This document shows positions 1 through 6,370 of a stretch of DNA of 64,000 nucleotides, piece after piece. Position 1 is the stretch's first letter. Each line of letters starts with the position of its first letter. Position numbers and translations under genes: made by a program. Source of the DNA: Thermoleophilia bacterium SCSIO 60948 (GTDB taxonomy: Bacteria > Actinomycetota > Thermoleophilia > Solirubrobacterales > 70-9); contig CP053031.1 in NCBI GenBank assembly GCA_021496505.1, positions 3,154,001 through 3,218,000 of the forward strand, in the 5' to 3' direction. Below the pieces are notes generated by a model that was not told the DNA's origin, ran no database searches, and saw only the letters and a program-made list of their open reading frames with translations.

Positions 1-52
1 ATGGGTACGGATCACCCGGTCGGTCGGCCTACGGCGAGTCGGCTGGATCTGA

Positions 53-382
53 TCAGCCGCGCGACGCGTACATGATCACGGCCACCCCCACCAAGCAGAT
101 CGCTGCCCCAGCGATGTCGTAACGGTCGGGCTTGAAACCGTCGAACACCATCCCCCAGAGAAGGGAACCGACGATGAAAACGCCGCCATAGGCCGCCAAG
201 ACTCGTCCGAAGTTCGTTTCGGGCTGCAAAGCGGCGACAACCCCGTAGATGCCGAGGGCAATGATCCCCAAGGCGGCGACGCCCACGCCCTTGTCCTCCT
301 TGATGGCTATCCAGACCAAATAGGCCCCGCCGATCTCGGCGAGTGCCGCAGCGGCGAAAAAGAGGATGGAGCGACCCGTCAC
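53..382 (-). CDS. YnfA/UPF0060 family small membrane protein
   Basis: Integral membrane protein of the YnfA (UPF0060) family, related in size and topology to small multidrug-resistance transporters; the family's substrate is not settled. The 109 residues form four hydrophobic segments at about 5-28, 33-52, 60-80 and 88-106, the usual length and layout. Family-like stretches are [11 protein letters not shown] near the N-terminus and [15 protein letters not shown] in helix 3. The start is GTG at 380-382, overlapping the TGA of the upstream gene as GTGA, so translational coupling is likely. Both genes read leftward from the operator region at 793-837. With a Cys-containing MerR regulator and a Cys-Cys protein it may be the membrane part of a small metal- or redox-response cassette; that role is inference. 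Confidence 0.9.
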   Translation of the reverse strand: MTGRSILFFAAAALAEIGGAYLVWIAIKEDKGVGVAALGIIALGIYGVVAALQPETNFGRVLAAYGGVFIVGSLLWGMVFDGFKPDRYDIAGAAICLVGVAVIMYASRG

Positions 383-777
383 GACTTCAATCTTGCCGGA
401 CAGGTCGCCCGGATTTCAGCAGGCCGGGGTCGCGAGCCTGGTCCGCCAGGTCGTCCTGCTCGTACCAGGCCACCCCATCCCGCCGCGAACCCGGCCACCA
501 AGCCGCGCACAGCCCAATCGCCGCCGTCCGGCGCTGACACCGAGAGCTCTAGGTCGTCCCCTTCGGCGAGCGAAAACTCAAAGAACGGGCAGCATGATGA
601 CTCCGCCCGGATGAAGTCCTCAACATCGTTCCGACGCGAGATCGGGAAGCTGAGCTTCGCCTCGCGGCCATCGGCTTCCATCGCGGTCATCATTTGACCG
701 AGTTCGGCCATCTGCTCTCCGCGGTCCGGGAGCTTCGCCGGATCGACCGAGCAGGCAATCGGGATTGCCTCGGGCAT
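379..777 (-). CDS. Small conserved protein with Cys-Cys-Pro-Phe motif
   Basis: About 132 residues, no enzymatic family that I recognise. The start is ATG at 775-777 because a strong ribosome-binding site (AAGGAGG on the minus strand, 783-789) sits just upstream; an open frame extends further but would run through the operator and into merR. Visible features are Cys9, a pair Cys62-Cys63 in the motif [11 protein letters not shown], and a following acidic beta-rich stretch. I recall short actinobacterial proteins with this ECCPFF-type motif near MerR regulators, but cannot give a function. The C-terminal 30 residues are Gly/Pro/Arg-rich and look less conserved. It ends in a 4-nt overlap with the YnfA gene and diverges from the MerR gene, so all three probably answer to the same signal. 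A thiol-based metal-binding role is a guess from the paired cysteines. Confidence 0.75.
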   Translation of the reverse strand: MPEAIPIACSVDPAKLPDRGEQMAELGQMMTAMEADGREAKLSFPISRRNDVEDFIRAESSCCPFFEFSLAEGDDLELSVSAPDGGDWAVRGLVAGFAAGWGGLVRAGRPGGPGSRPRPAEIRATCPARLKS

Positions 778-792
778 TTCAGGCCTCCTTCC

Positions 793-805
793 TTGCGAGT
801 CGCAA
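793..805. promoter_or_regulatory. Perfect 13-bp palindrome in the merR divergent promoter region
   Basis: TTGCGA-G-TCGCAA is a perfect inverted repeat between the ribosome-binding site of the leftward gene and the MerR operator. It could be a second operator or a small hairpin in the leader of the 777-to-53 transcript. No family is assigned. Confidence 0.4.
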
Positions 806-815
806 TAGCCTGGAT

Positions 816-837
816 GCTCAACCCAACTTGAGGTCAA
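816..837. promoter_or_regulatory. MerR/SoxR-type operator overlapping a -35 element
   Basis: On the minus strand, CCTCAA-GTTGGG-TTGAGC (18 bp, 816-833) closely resembles the SoxR/MerR-class operator CCTCAA-N6-TTGAGG. It is joined to TTGACC (832-837), a good -35 element for the leftward Cys-Cys/YnfA transcript. MerR proteins bind inside a promoter with an over-long spacer, and an operator placed immediately downstream of the -35 fits this. I could not identify a convincing -10 hexamer at 19-20 bp. The element lies between the divergent genes starting at 777 and 843, so it probably controls both. Confidence 0.65.
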
Positions 838-842
838 ACTCG

Positions 843-1268
843 ATGTCAGAAATCGAAACGATGCGGATCGGCGAGGTTGCTCAGCGGTCGGGGCTACGCA
901 AGAGTGCCATCCGCTACTACGAGTCCATCGGCCTGCTTCCGAACCCAAATCGGGTGTCGGGTCAGCGCACCTACGAGCCGACGGTGCTTCGTCGTCTCGC
1001 CCTCATCGATGTGTCGCAACGCGCGGGCCTCTCCTTGGATGAAATCCGTGACCTTCTCGACGCCGGGACGGCCCCGATTTCGGACCGAATCCAAGACATC
1101 GCCGCCCGTAAAATGCCTGAGGTAGAGGCGCTGATCGAGCGGGCCGTGGCGATGCGCGAGTGGCTCTCCGCCGCGAGAGGCTGCGAGTGCGAGTCGATAG
1201 ACGAGTGCGGACTCTTCGACCTCCAAGCAGTCAGCCCGGCCGCGGCCGGGCTGCCGATGGCGCGGTAG
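843..1268 (+). CDS. MerR family transcriptional regulator with C-x-C-x5-C sensor motif
   Basis: A 141-residue MerR-type activator. Residues 7-75 form the winged helix-turn-helix (MRIGEVAQRSGLRKSAIRYYE, then the RRLALIDVSQRAGLSLDEI helix), followed by a dimerisation helix to about residue 110. The C-terminus carries Cys114, Cys116 and Cys122 (CECESIDEC), i.e. C-x-C-x5-C. This matches the last three of the four SoxR cluster cysteines and is also compatible with a metal-binding loop, so sensing of a metal ion or a redox signal is plausible; the absence of the first SoxR Cys argues against a standard 2Fe-2S site. Start chosen at 843 (MSEIE); a second ATG at 861 would trim six residues and begin at the HTH. 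It is transcribed away from the Cys-Cys/YnfA pair with the operator between them. Confidence 0.9.
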   Translation: MSEIETMRIGEVAQRSGLRKSAIRYYESIGLLPNPNRVSGQRTYEPTVLRRLALIDVSQRAGLSLDEIRDLLDAGTAPISDRIQDIAARKMPEVEALIERAVAMREWLSAARGCECESIDECGLFDLQAVSPAAAGLPMAR

Positions 1269-1303
1269 CTGCGCTCAAGAACTCCGCTCGGGGCGCTCCT
1301 CCC

Positions 1304-1915
1304 TCACGCCTTCAAGAAATGGCAGTAGAGGAACTGCTGCTCTTGGCCGCCGGGCGTCGTATGCGTCTCGAGACCGCTCGAGACAGGTTGATAGTCCGGC
1401 CCGAGCATCTCCGTCAGCTCTCGGGCGGAGTAGCGAACGGTCGGTAGCCCGCTACACCGCGTCGGCCCCTGCGGGCCGAACGTGGCGAGGATCAGATGGC
1501 CACCGGGTCGCAGCGTTCTTCCCAGCGTCTTCAGATAGGCGGCGCGGTCCTCGGTGGTCGTCATGAAGTGGAACACCGCACGGTCGTGCCAGAGGTCGAA
1601 GCGCCTTCCGAAGTCGTGGACTCTGACATCGGCTTCGACCCATTCGATCTCGCCGGCGTTCGTACTCTTCGCCTGCGCCTCCGCGAGGGCCGCAACTGAT
1701 AGATCCGCCACGGTCACGTCTGTGAAGCCTGCTCGAACCAGCTCGCTCGCCAGGGTCGATGCTCCTCCACCAAGATCGAGGATGCTTGCGTGGCAAGGCA
1801 GATCGGCGGCTTCGATCAAGGCTAGGGACGTGGCCGGGACCGACTCGTACCAGCTGACCTCGGTCGGGTTCTTCTGCGAGTAGACCGTGTCCCAATGCGG
1901 CTGAACTGATCTCAC
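1304..1915 (-). CDS. Class I SAM-dependent methyltransferase
   Basis: About 203 residues with a Rossmann-type AdoMet fold. Motif I is ILDLGGGASTLASEL, the acidic ribose-binding position follows in VTVADLS, the next motif is EWVEADVRVHDF, and the post-motif is LRPGGHLILATF. The N-terminal HWDTVYSQKNPTEVSWYE is typical of a subgroup of small bacterial methyltransferases annotated only as class I; the acceptor is unknown. I chose GTG at 1913-1915; an ATG-initiated extension to 2119 would add 68 Arg/Pro-rich residues with no conservation signal. No clear ribosome-binding site is visible before 1915, so the start is uncertain. The gene converges with merR and stands alone, in the stretch of lower GC on the left side of tRNA-Val. 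Confidence 0.8.
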   Translation of the reverse strand: MRSVQPHWDTVYSQKNPTEVSWYESVPATSLALIEAADLPCHASILDLGGGASTLASELVRAGFTDVTVADLSVAALAEAQAKSTNAGEIEWVEADVRVHDFGRRFDLWHDRAVFHFMTTTEDRAAYLKTLGRTLRPGGHLILATFGPQGPTRCSGLPTVRYSARELTEMLGPDYQPVSSGLETHTTPGGQEQQFLYCHFLKA

Positions 1916-2150
1916 CCGATGGATTGTGACGTTCGCCCTCAGCCTCGACCCGCGCTGATCAGGTGCGGCCCGACGCTCTACTCCACCCAACGCGCGCGCC
2001 AGCGTAGGTTCGTCGCCCCCAGGTCGATGTGGGAAGCGCCCCGAGAGCACCGAAGGACGGCGGGCATCGTTACGGGCACCATTGGGCACCATTGGGCGGG
2101 CGGAGAAAGTCTCCATCACCCAGTGGCCGGGAACCTCGCTCAGCCAGCGA
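1916..2150. other. Intergenic region upstream of the methyltransferase
   Basis: About 235 bases between the methyltransferase start and the tRNA-Val 3' end. No convincing gene is seen. The only structure is a tandem repeat of GGGCACCATT at 2074-2083 and 2084-2093 with the partial copy GGGC after it. The methyltransferase promoter should lie near 1920-1990, but no clear -35/-10 pair was found. If tRNA-Val was used for integration, the att core would border position 2151; no direct repeat of the tRNA 3' end was found in the 2.1 kb visible on this side. Confidence 0.4.
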
Positions 2151-2223
2151 TGCGCGGTACTGGGCTCGAACCAGTGACCCCCTGCTTGTAAGGCAGGTGC
2201 TCTCCCAACTGAGCTAACCGCGC
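2151..2223 (-). tRNA. tRNA-Val (anticodon TAC)
   Basis: A complete 73-nt cloverleaf on the minus strand: acceptor GCGCGGT pairs with ACCGCGC, discriminator A, D arm GCTC/GAGC, anticodon stem CCTGC/GCAGG with loop CTTACAA giving anticodon TAC (reads GUA, valine), and T arm ACTGG-TTCGAGC-CCAGT. The 3' CCA is not encoded. Open frames that cross it encode the usual artefactual peptide of tRNA antisense reads and should be ignored. Confidence 0.97.
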
Positions 2224-2257
2224 GGGCGGCGGCGATTATGGCGACGACGCGTGGCTC

Positions 2258-2692
2258 TCAGGCGTCGAACCGGCCGGCGGCGAGGTCGCGATCGAGCTTC
2301 GCGGCGGCCGAGCGCAGTCGCGCGGCGAGCTCGTCCTCGCTCGGCAACTCGTCGGAGACCACGTCGCCCGCGAGCTCGAGGTTGTGCACCATGCGCTCGA
2401 GCGGGAACCCGCGCCGGCTGAGGATCCCCGACAGCCAGGCGACCTGGGCGTCGAGGTCGGTGACGCGCGAGACGTCGCCGATCGCCCAGTCGAGGAGGTA
2501 CTGGTTGTCGTGCACGCACCAGGCGACTCCGTTGCCCCCGTAGGTCTCGGCCTCGTCGGTGTAGCGCTCGTAGTAGCGGCGGCAGATCTCGGCCGCGAGC
2601 GGCTCGAGCTCGACGTCACGGCCGTCGGCCGTCGTCGCGCTCGCCGGCGGCGGCGCGCCGGAGGGTGGCTCGGTGCGGCGCGAGCCGGTCAC
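2258..2692 (-). CDS. Hypothetical protein, last gene of the GGDEF-EAL-B12 operon
   Basis: 144 residues, family not recognised. The N-terminal 25 residues are low complexity (Pro/Ala/Thr); residues 27-144 look mainly helical, with aromatic clusters (CRRYYERY, WCVHDNQYLLDWA) and two cysteines at about 37 and 59. No signal peptide or membrane segment is visible. The start is GTG at 2690-2692, overlapping the TGA of the ABM-fold gene by 4 nt (GTGA), and that gene overlaps the c-di-GMP enzyme in the same way. The three are therefore almost certainly one transcript with coupled translation, and this protein is probably a partner of, or an output from, the cobalamin/c-di-GMP protein. That link is inference from context only. 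Confidence 0.7.
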   Translation of the reverse strand: MTGSRRTEPPSGAPPPASATTADGRDVELEPLAAEICRRYYERYTDEAETYGGNGVAWCVHDNQYLLDWAIGDVSRVTDLDAQVAWLSGILSRRGFPLERMVHNLELAGDVVSDELPSEDELAARLRSAAAKLDRDLAAGRFDA

Positions 2693-2997
2693 TCGGCGAC
2701 GACCTCGTAGGTGTGCATGTGCTCGAGCTTCTCGAGCTTGATCGCCTCGTCGAGCTCGCCCGGGATCCGGTCGTGTGAGGCCCTGTGATCGGCGCTTCGC
2801 ATGTAGTCGCGGAACGACTCGCGATCCGTCCAGCGGCTGACCATCACGAGCTCGCCCGCGTCGCGGTCGGACTGCCAGACCTGGAGGTCGATGAAGCCCG
2901 CGTGCGAGTCGACCAGGCCGAGGCGATCCCGGAACGCGCTGACGAGCTCGCCCGCCCGCTCGGGCTCGACGCGAAGCCGCGACATCGAGACGTACAT
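2689..2997 (-). CDS. ABM-fold (antibiotic biosynthesis monooxygenase-like) protein
   Basis: 102 residues with the ferredoxin-like ABM/HmoA-type fold: YVSMSRLRVEPERAGELVSAF, then GFIDLQVWQS, LVMVSRWTDRESFRDYMRS and a terminal HTYEVV strand. Proteins of this fold include heme-degrading monooxygenases (IsdG, MhuD, HmoA) and quinol oxygenases. By hand alignment, His75 corresponds to the IsdG heme-ligating His and Tyr65 to its catalytic Trp, while the N-terminal Asn seems absent, so heme degradation should not be assumed. The start ATG at 2995-2997 overlaps the TGA of the upstream GGDEF-EAL gene (ATGA); the stop overlaps the downstream GTG. An open frame reaching back to 3243 is only an antisense-like extension inside the upstream gene. 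Confidence 0.85.
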   Translation of the reverse strand: MYVSMSRLRVEPERAGELVSAFRDRLGLVDSHAGFIDLQVWQSDRDAGELVMVSRWTDRESFRDYMRSADHRASHDRIPGELDEAIKLEKLEHMHTYEVVAE

Positions 2998-5426
2998 CAG
3001 ACCGGTTCCGCGCCCGCGCTCCGAGAGGGAGCGTCGCCGGCCTCGATTCGCGCGGTGAGCTCGCCGACCAGCTCGACGGCGTTCTGGGGCGACTCGGCGA
3101 ACGCGACGTCGAGCCCGTCGAGCGCCTGGTGGGGAACGGCGGCGCCTCCGACCACGACCGGCAGGTCCGGATAGGTCGCCCGCAGCTTGCGGACCGCGGC
3201 GACGAGCGAGCCTCCGGAGCCGGGCATCGTCGCCGACATGCATACGACGTCAGGGCGCAGGCGAACGATCGCCGACATCAGCGAACCGTGCGGGACGTCG
3301 GCGCCGAGGAAGTCGACCTCGAAGCCGGCGCCGTAGATCGCGTCGGACGTCATCCGCAATCCGAGCACGTGCTGCTCGCCCTGGACGGCGGCGAGCAGCA
3401 CCTTCGCCCTGCGCGTCGAGCGCCTCGAGCGCATCCGCTCGAAGATCAGGTTGAGCGCGCGGTCGGAGATCGCCGTCGCCAGGTGCTCGTCGGCGATCCC
3501 GAGCCTGCCGAGCTCCCACTGCTCGCCGACCCAGTGCAGGGCCGGGCCGATCACGCTCGCCTGGAGGATCACCCCGTCGATCCCCTCGTCGAGTCCCTCG
3601 CGGATGATCTCGATCGCCTGCTCGCTCGAGCCCGAGACGATCGCCTCGCGAAACGCCGCGGCGATGCGGCTGATTCGCTCGGGGTCCTCGCCCAGCGCCG
3701 ACGGGTCGAGGCTGGCGGACATCGGGACGAGCTCGCCGGCCGGCGTCGGATGCGCGAACCGGAAGCCCTGGGCCTCGCGGCAGCCCAGCGAGAGCAGGTG
3801 CGCCAGCTGCTCGTTCGTCTCGACGCCCTCGGCGACGACGTCGATGCCGAGCGCCTTGGCCATCGGCAGGATCGCGGCGACGATCGCGGCGTCCTGGGTC
3901 GCTCCTCCGAGTCCGGCGACGAACGAGCGGTCGATCTTCAGCCCGTCGATCGGGAAACGGCGCAGATGGCCGATCGAGGAGAAGCCGGCGCCGAAGTCGT
4001 CGAGCAGAATCCGGAACCCGCGCTCGCGCAGGTCCCAGAGACTCTCCGCCGTGCCGTCGGCGTCGCGGACGAGCGCTTCCTCGGTGATCTCGATCGCCAC
4101 GGAGGAGATCGGCACCCCGGCCGCCATCGCCCGCGCCTCGAGCTGCTCCCCCAGCCCGCGACGCGCCAGCTGGCGCGGAGAGACGTTGATCGACAGGCCG
4201 ACCTCCGCGCCCGCCAGGCGCTCGGAGATCGCCGCGTACTCCGACAGCGCGCGCCCGATGACCCATTCGCCGAGCTCGCCGATCAGGCCCGTCTCCTCGG
4301 CGATGCCGATGAACTCGCCCGGCGCGATCCAGCCCTCGACGGGGTGGCGCCAGCGAGCGAGCGCCTCGACCGCGGTGATGCGGTTGGTCGAGACCTCGAT
4401 GATCGGCTGGAAGTGGAGCATCAACTGCTCGTTGTGGATCGCGCGTCGCAGCTCACGACTCAGGCGCAGCCTGCGGCGCGTCTGCTCCATGAGCTCGCCG
4501 TCGAAGACCTCCGCGCGCGAGCCGCCCTCGGCCTTCGCGCGATACATGGCGTTGTCGGCGCGCGACAGGAGCTCGGCCGGGCCGAGCGCCGCGTCGGTCG
4601 CGATCGCGATCCCGATCGAGAGGCTGACCTGGATCGTCTCGCCGCCGATCTCGAACGGCTCGCGGACGCGCTCGATCAGCCGCTCGGCGAACCCCAGCGC
4701 GCCCTCGTCGGCGCGCACGTCCTCGAGCAGAACGACGAACTCATCGCCGCCCAGCCTGCCGATCGTGTCCTCGGTGCGGGCCGTGTCGGCGATCCGCCGC
4801 GTCACCTCGACGAGAAGCTCGTCGCCGACGGTGTGGCCGAAAGAGTCATTGACCGCCTTGAGGCCGTCGAGGTCGCAGAACAGGACCGCGATCGAGCCGT
4901 CGCGGCGTTTGAGGCGGACGCAGGCGTGGTCGATCCGGTCGAGCAGCAGGCTGCGGTTGGCGAGGCCGGTCAGCGGGTCGTGGTGGGCCACTCGCCGTAC
5001 CTCGTCGCGCGCCTGGAGCGTCTCCGAGACGTCGTTGAGGATGCCCAAGTAGTGCGAGGGCCGGCCATCCGGGCCGGCGACCGGAGAGAGCCAGAGCTCG
5101 TTCGAGAACACGGTGCCGTCGCGCCTCATCGACTCGGTCACGATCCGGGCGTGCCGCCCCGCCGTGAGCGCGTCGGCCATCTCGCCTCGGGCGCGCTCGT
5201 CGGCGGCCGCGGAGTGCAAGAAGTCAACGTCGCGCCCGACCGCCATCGATTCGGGGTATCCGGTCAACTGCTCGAACCCGGCGTTCACCCACACGATCGG
5301 GAAGCCACGCTCACGCGCGTCGGCGACGAAGACGCCGCTGTCGGAGGCCTCGAGAGCCCGCAGCGCCAGTCCCCCGTTGAGCGGATCGAGGGGGTGTGAG
5401 TGATCTGGATCGCTCGCGCTGCTCAT
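2997..5426 (-). CDS. PAS-GGDEF-EAL protein with C-terminal cobalamin-binding domain
   Basis: 809-residue bifunctional c-di-GMP enzyme. PAS at about 25-140 (FPIVWVNAGFEQLTGY). GGDEF at 145-310 with GGDEF at 226-230 and the inhibitory I-site RTED at 217-220, exactly five residues before it. EAL at 320-565 with E354-A-L, N414, E446, D476-D477, K497, E533 and Q553, so both cyclase and phosphodiesterase sites look intact. Residues 580-665 resemble the helical cap and 670-790 the Rossmann part of a B12-binding module: E684-x-H686-x-x-G (variant of DxHxxG, the Co-ligating His), GSL at 714-716 and GG at 760-761. The cap holds W637-x9-E647-H648, the Wx9EH signature of CarH-type photoreceptors, though the residue after the Trp is Glu, not the His found in Thermus CarH. 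Start ATG at 5424-5426 has AGGACGAGG upstream. First gene of a coupled three-gene operon. No membrane segment. Confidence 0.93.
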   Translation of the reverse strand: MSSASDPDHSHPLDPLNGGLALRALEASDSGVFVADARERGFPIVWVNAGFEQLTGYPESMAVGRDVDFLHSAAADERARGEMADALTAGRHARIVTESMRRDGTVFSNELWLSPVAGPDGRPSHYLGILNDVSETLQARDEVRRVAHHDPLTGLANRSLLLDRIDHACVRLKRRDGSIAVLFCDLDGLKAVNDSFGHTVGDELLVEVTRRIADTARTEDTIGRLGGDEFVVLLEDVRADEGALGFAERLIERVREPFEIGGETIQVSLSIGIAIATDAALGPAELLSRADNAMYRAKAEGGSRAEVFDGELMEQTRRRLRLSRELRRAIHNEQLMLHFQPIIEVSTNRITAVEALARWRHPVEGWIAPGEFIGIAEETGLIGELGEWVIGRALSEYAAISERLAGAEVGLSINVSPRQLARRGLGEQLEARAMAAGVPISSVAIEITEEALVRDADGTAESLWDLRERGFRILLDDFGAGFSSIGHLRRFPIDGLKIDRSFVAGLGGATQDAAIVAAILPMAKALGIDVVAEGVETNEQLAHLLSLGCREAQGFRFAHPTPAGELVPMSASLDPSALGEDPERISRIAAAFREAIVSGSSEQAIEIIREGLDEGIDGVILQASVIGPALHWVGEQWELGRLGIADEHLATAISDRALNLIFERMRSRRSTRRAKVLLAAVQGEQHVLGLRMTSDAIYGAGFEVDFLGADVPHGSLMSAIVRLRPDVVCMSATMPGSGGSLVAAVRKLRATYPDLPVVVGGAAVPHQALDGLDVAFAESPQNAVELVGELTARIEAGDAPSRSAGAEPV

Positions 5427-5499
5427 CCCTCGTCCTGCGGAAAGGCTCGGCCGACTGTCTTGCGCCCAATCTATGCGACGCCACGGCGCTGGGGTCCGC

Positions 5500-5518
5500 C
5501 CTACCCATATCGGGTAGG
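5500..5518. promoter_or_regulatory. Perfect inverted repeat upstream of the SDR gene
   Basis: CCTACCC, a 5-nt spacer (ATATC), then GGGTAGG: 7-bp perfect arms ending 10 bp before the SDR start, in the 100-bp divergent region shared with the GGDEF-EAL-B12 gene. It looks like an operator for a dimeric repressor or a leader hairpin overlapping the ribosome-binding region. The factor is unknown. Confidence 0.45.
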
Positions 5519-5528
5519 ACCTCAACCG

Positions 5529-6281
5529 ATGCAGCTGGGGATCGAGGGTCGCGTTGCGCTCGTGCTCGGCGCGAGCAAGGGAATCGGCTTCGCCGTCGCC
5601 GAAGCCCTCGCGCGCGAGGGTGCGGCCGTCGCGCTCGCGAGCCGGTCGGAGGAACGCATCGGCGCCGCTGCGGAGAAGGTCGGCTCGGGCGCGATCGGGA
5701 TCGCCGCCGATACCGACGACGTCGACGCGATGCGCGCGCTCCCGGACCGCGTCGCCGACCGCCTCGGGCCCGTCGAGATCCTCGTCACGAACACCGGCGG
5801 TCCGCCGAAGGGCGTGCTCGCCGACTCCGGTGAGGCCGACCGCGAGGCGGCTCACCGCTCGCTGGTGCTGGCGCCCTGGGCGCTCATCGAAGCCGTGCTG
5901 CCGGGGATGCGCGAGCGCGGCTGGGGGCGGATCGTCAACGTCGGCTCGAGCTCGATCCACGAGCCGATCGACGGCCTGGCGCTCTCGAACGTCTACCGGC
6001 CGGGTGCGCTCGGCCTGTTCGGAACCCTCGCCCGCGAGGTCGCCGCCGACGGGATAACGGTCAACACGGTCGGCACCGGGCGCTTCGCTACCGATCGGCT
6101 GGCCGAGAACTGGGGCTCGCGCGAGCGGATGGAGCGCGACGCGCCGGAGGGCATCCCGGCGGGCAGGCTCGGGCGTCCGGAGGAGTTCGGCGACCTCGTC
6201 GCCTTCCTGTGCTCGGAGCGCGCCGCCTACCTGACCGGGGCGCTGATCCCGCTCGACGGCGGTCTGACGCACTCGATCTGA
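5529..6281 (+). CDS. Short-chain dehydrogenase/reductase lacking the catalytic Lys
   Basis: 250-residue SDR, annotated by similarity to FabG-like 3-oxoacyl reductases. The cofactor motif is LVLGASKGIG (12-20), the structural NTGG is at 88-91, and the C-terminal substrate lid precedes LTGALIPLDGG. Ser141/142 and Tyr156 are in the expected places, but the Y-x-x-x-K signature reads Y156-R-P-G-A160, so the catalytic Lys is replaced by Ala. I recall an actinobacterial/Firmicutes SDR subgroup with LSN-x-x-RPG at this place, so this is probably a lineage feature rather than decay; activity as a classical reductase is doubtful. Start ATG at 5529 just after the palindrome; an upstream in-frame extension to 5400 would overlap the divergent gene's start. 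The ADH gene follows at 89 bp. Confidence 0.88.
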   Translation: MQLGIEGRVALVLGASKGIGFAVAEALAREGAAVALASRSEERIGAAAEKVGSGAIGIAADTDDVDAMRALPDRVADRLGPVEILVTNTGGPPKGVLADSGEADREAAHRSLVLAPWALIEAVLPGMRERGWGRIVNVGSSSIHEPIDGLALSNVYRPGALGLFGTLAREVAADGITVNTVGTGRFATDRLAENWGSRERMERDAPEGIPAGRLGRPEEFGDLVAFLCSERAAYLTGALIPLDGGLTHSI

Positions 6282-6370
6282 GGCCCGCCCGCTCACGGAC
6301 GAGGCGGTCTGACAGGATCGGCCTTCGCGGACCCCGCAGTCTTGAGGAGAGGATCGGTGAGGAGATGAAG

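Noticed and set aside
2074-2097. Tandem GGGCACCATT considered as an iteron or CRISPR repeat
   Set aside because: Only two full copies with no spacer and no replication or Cas gene in the window.
1919-2217. Plus-strand open frames across tRNA-Val encoding GTGLEPVTPCL-type peptides
   Set aside because: Antisense reading of the tRNA gene; a well-known artefact with no promoter or ribosome-binding site.
3129-5399. 756-codon open frame opposite the GGDEF-EAL-B12 gene
   Set aside because: Arg/Asp-rich composition typical of antisense reading in GC-rich DNA; the minus-strand frame has complete PAS, GGDEF, EAL and B12 motifs.
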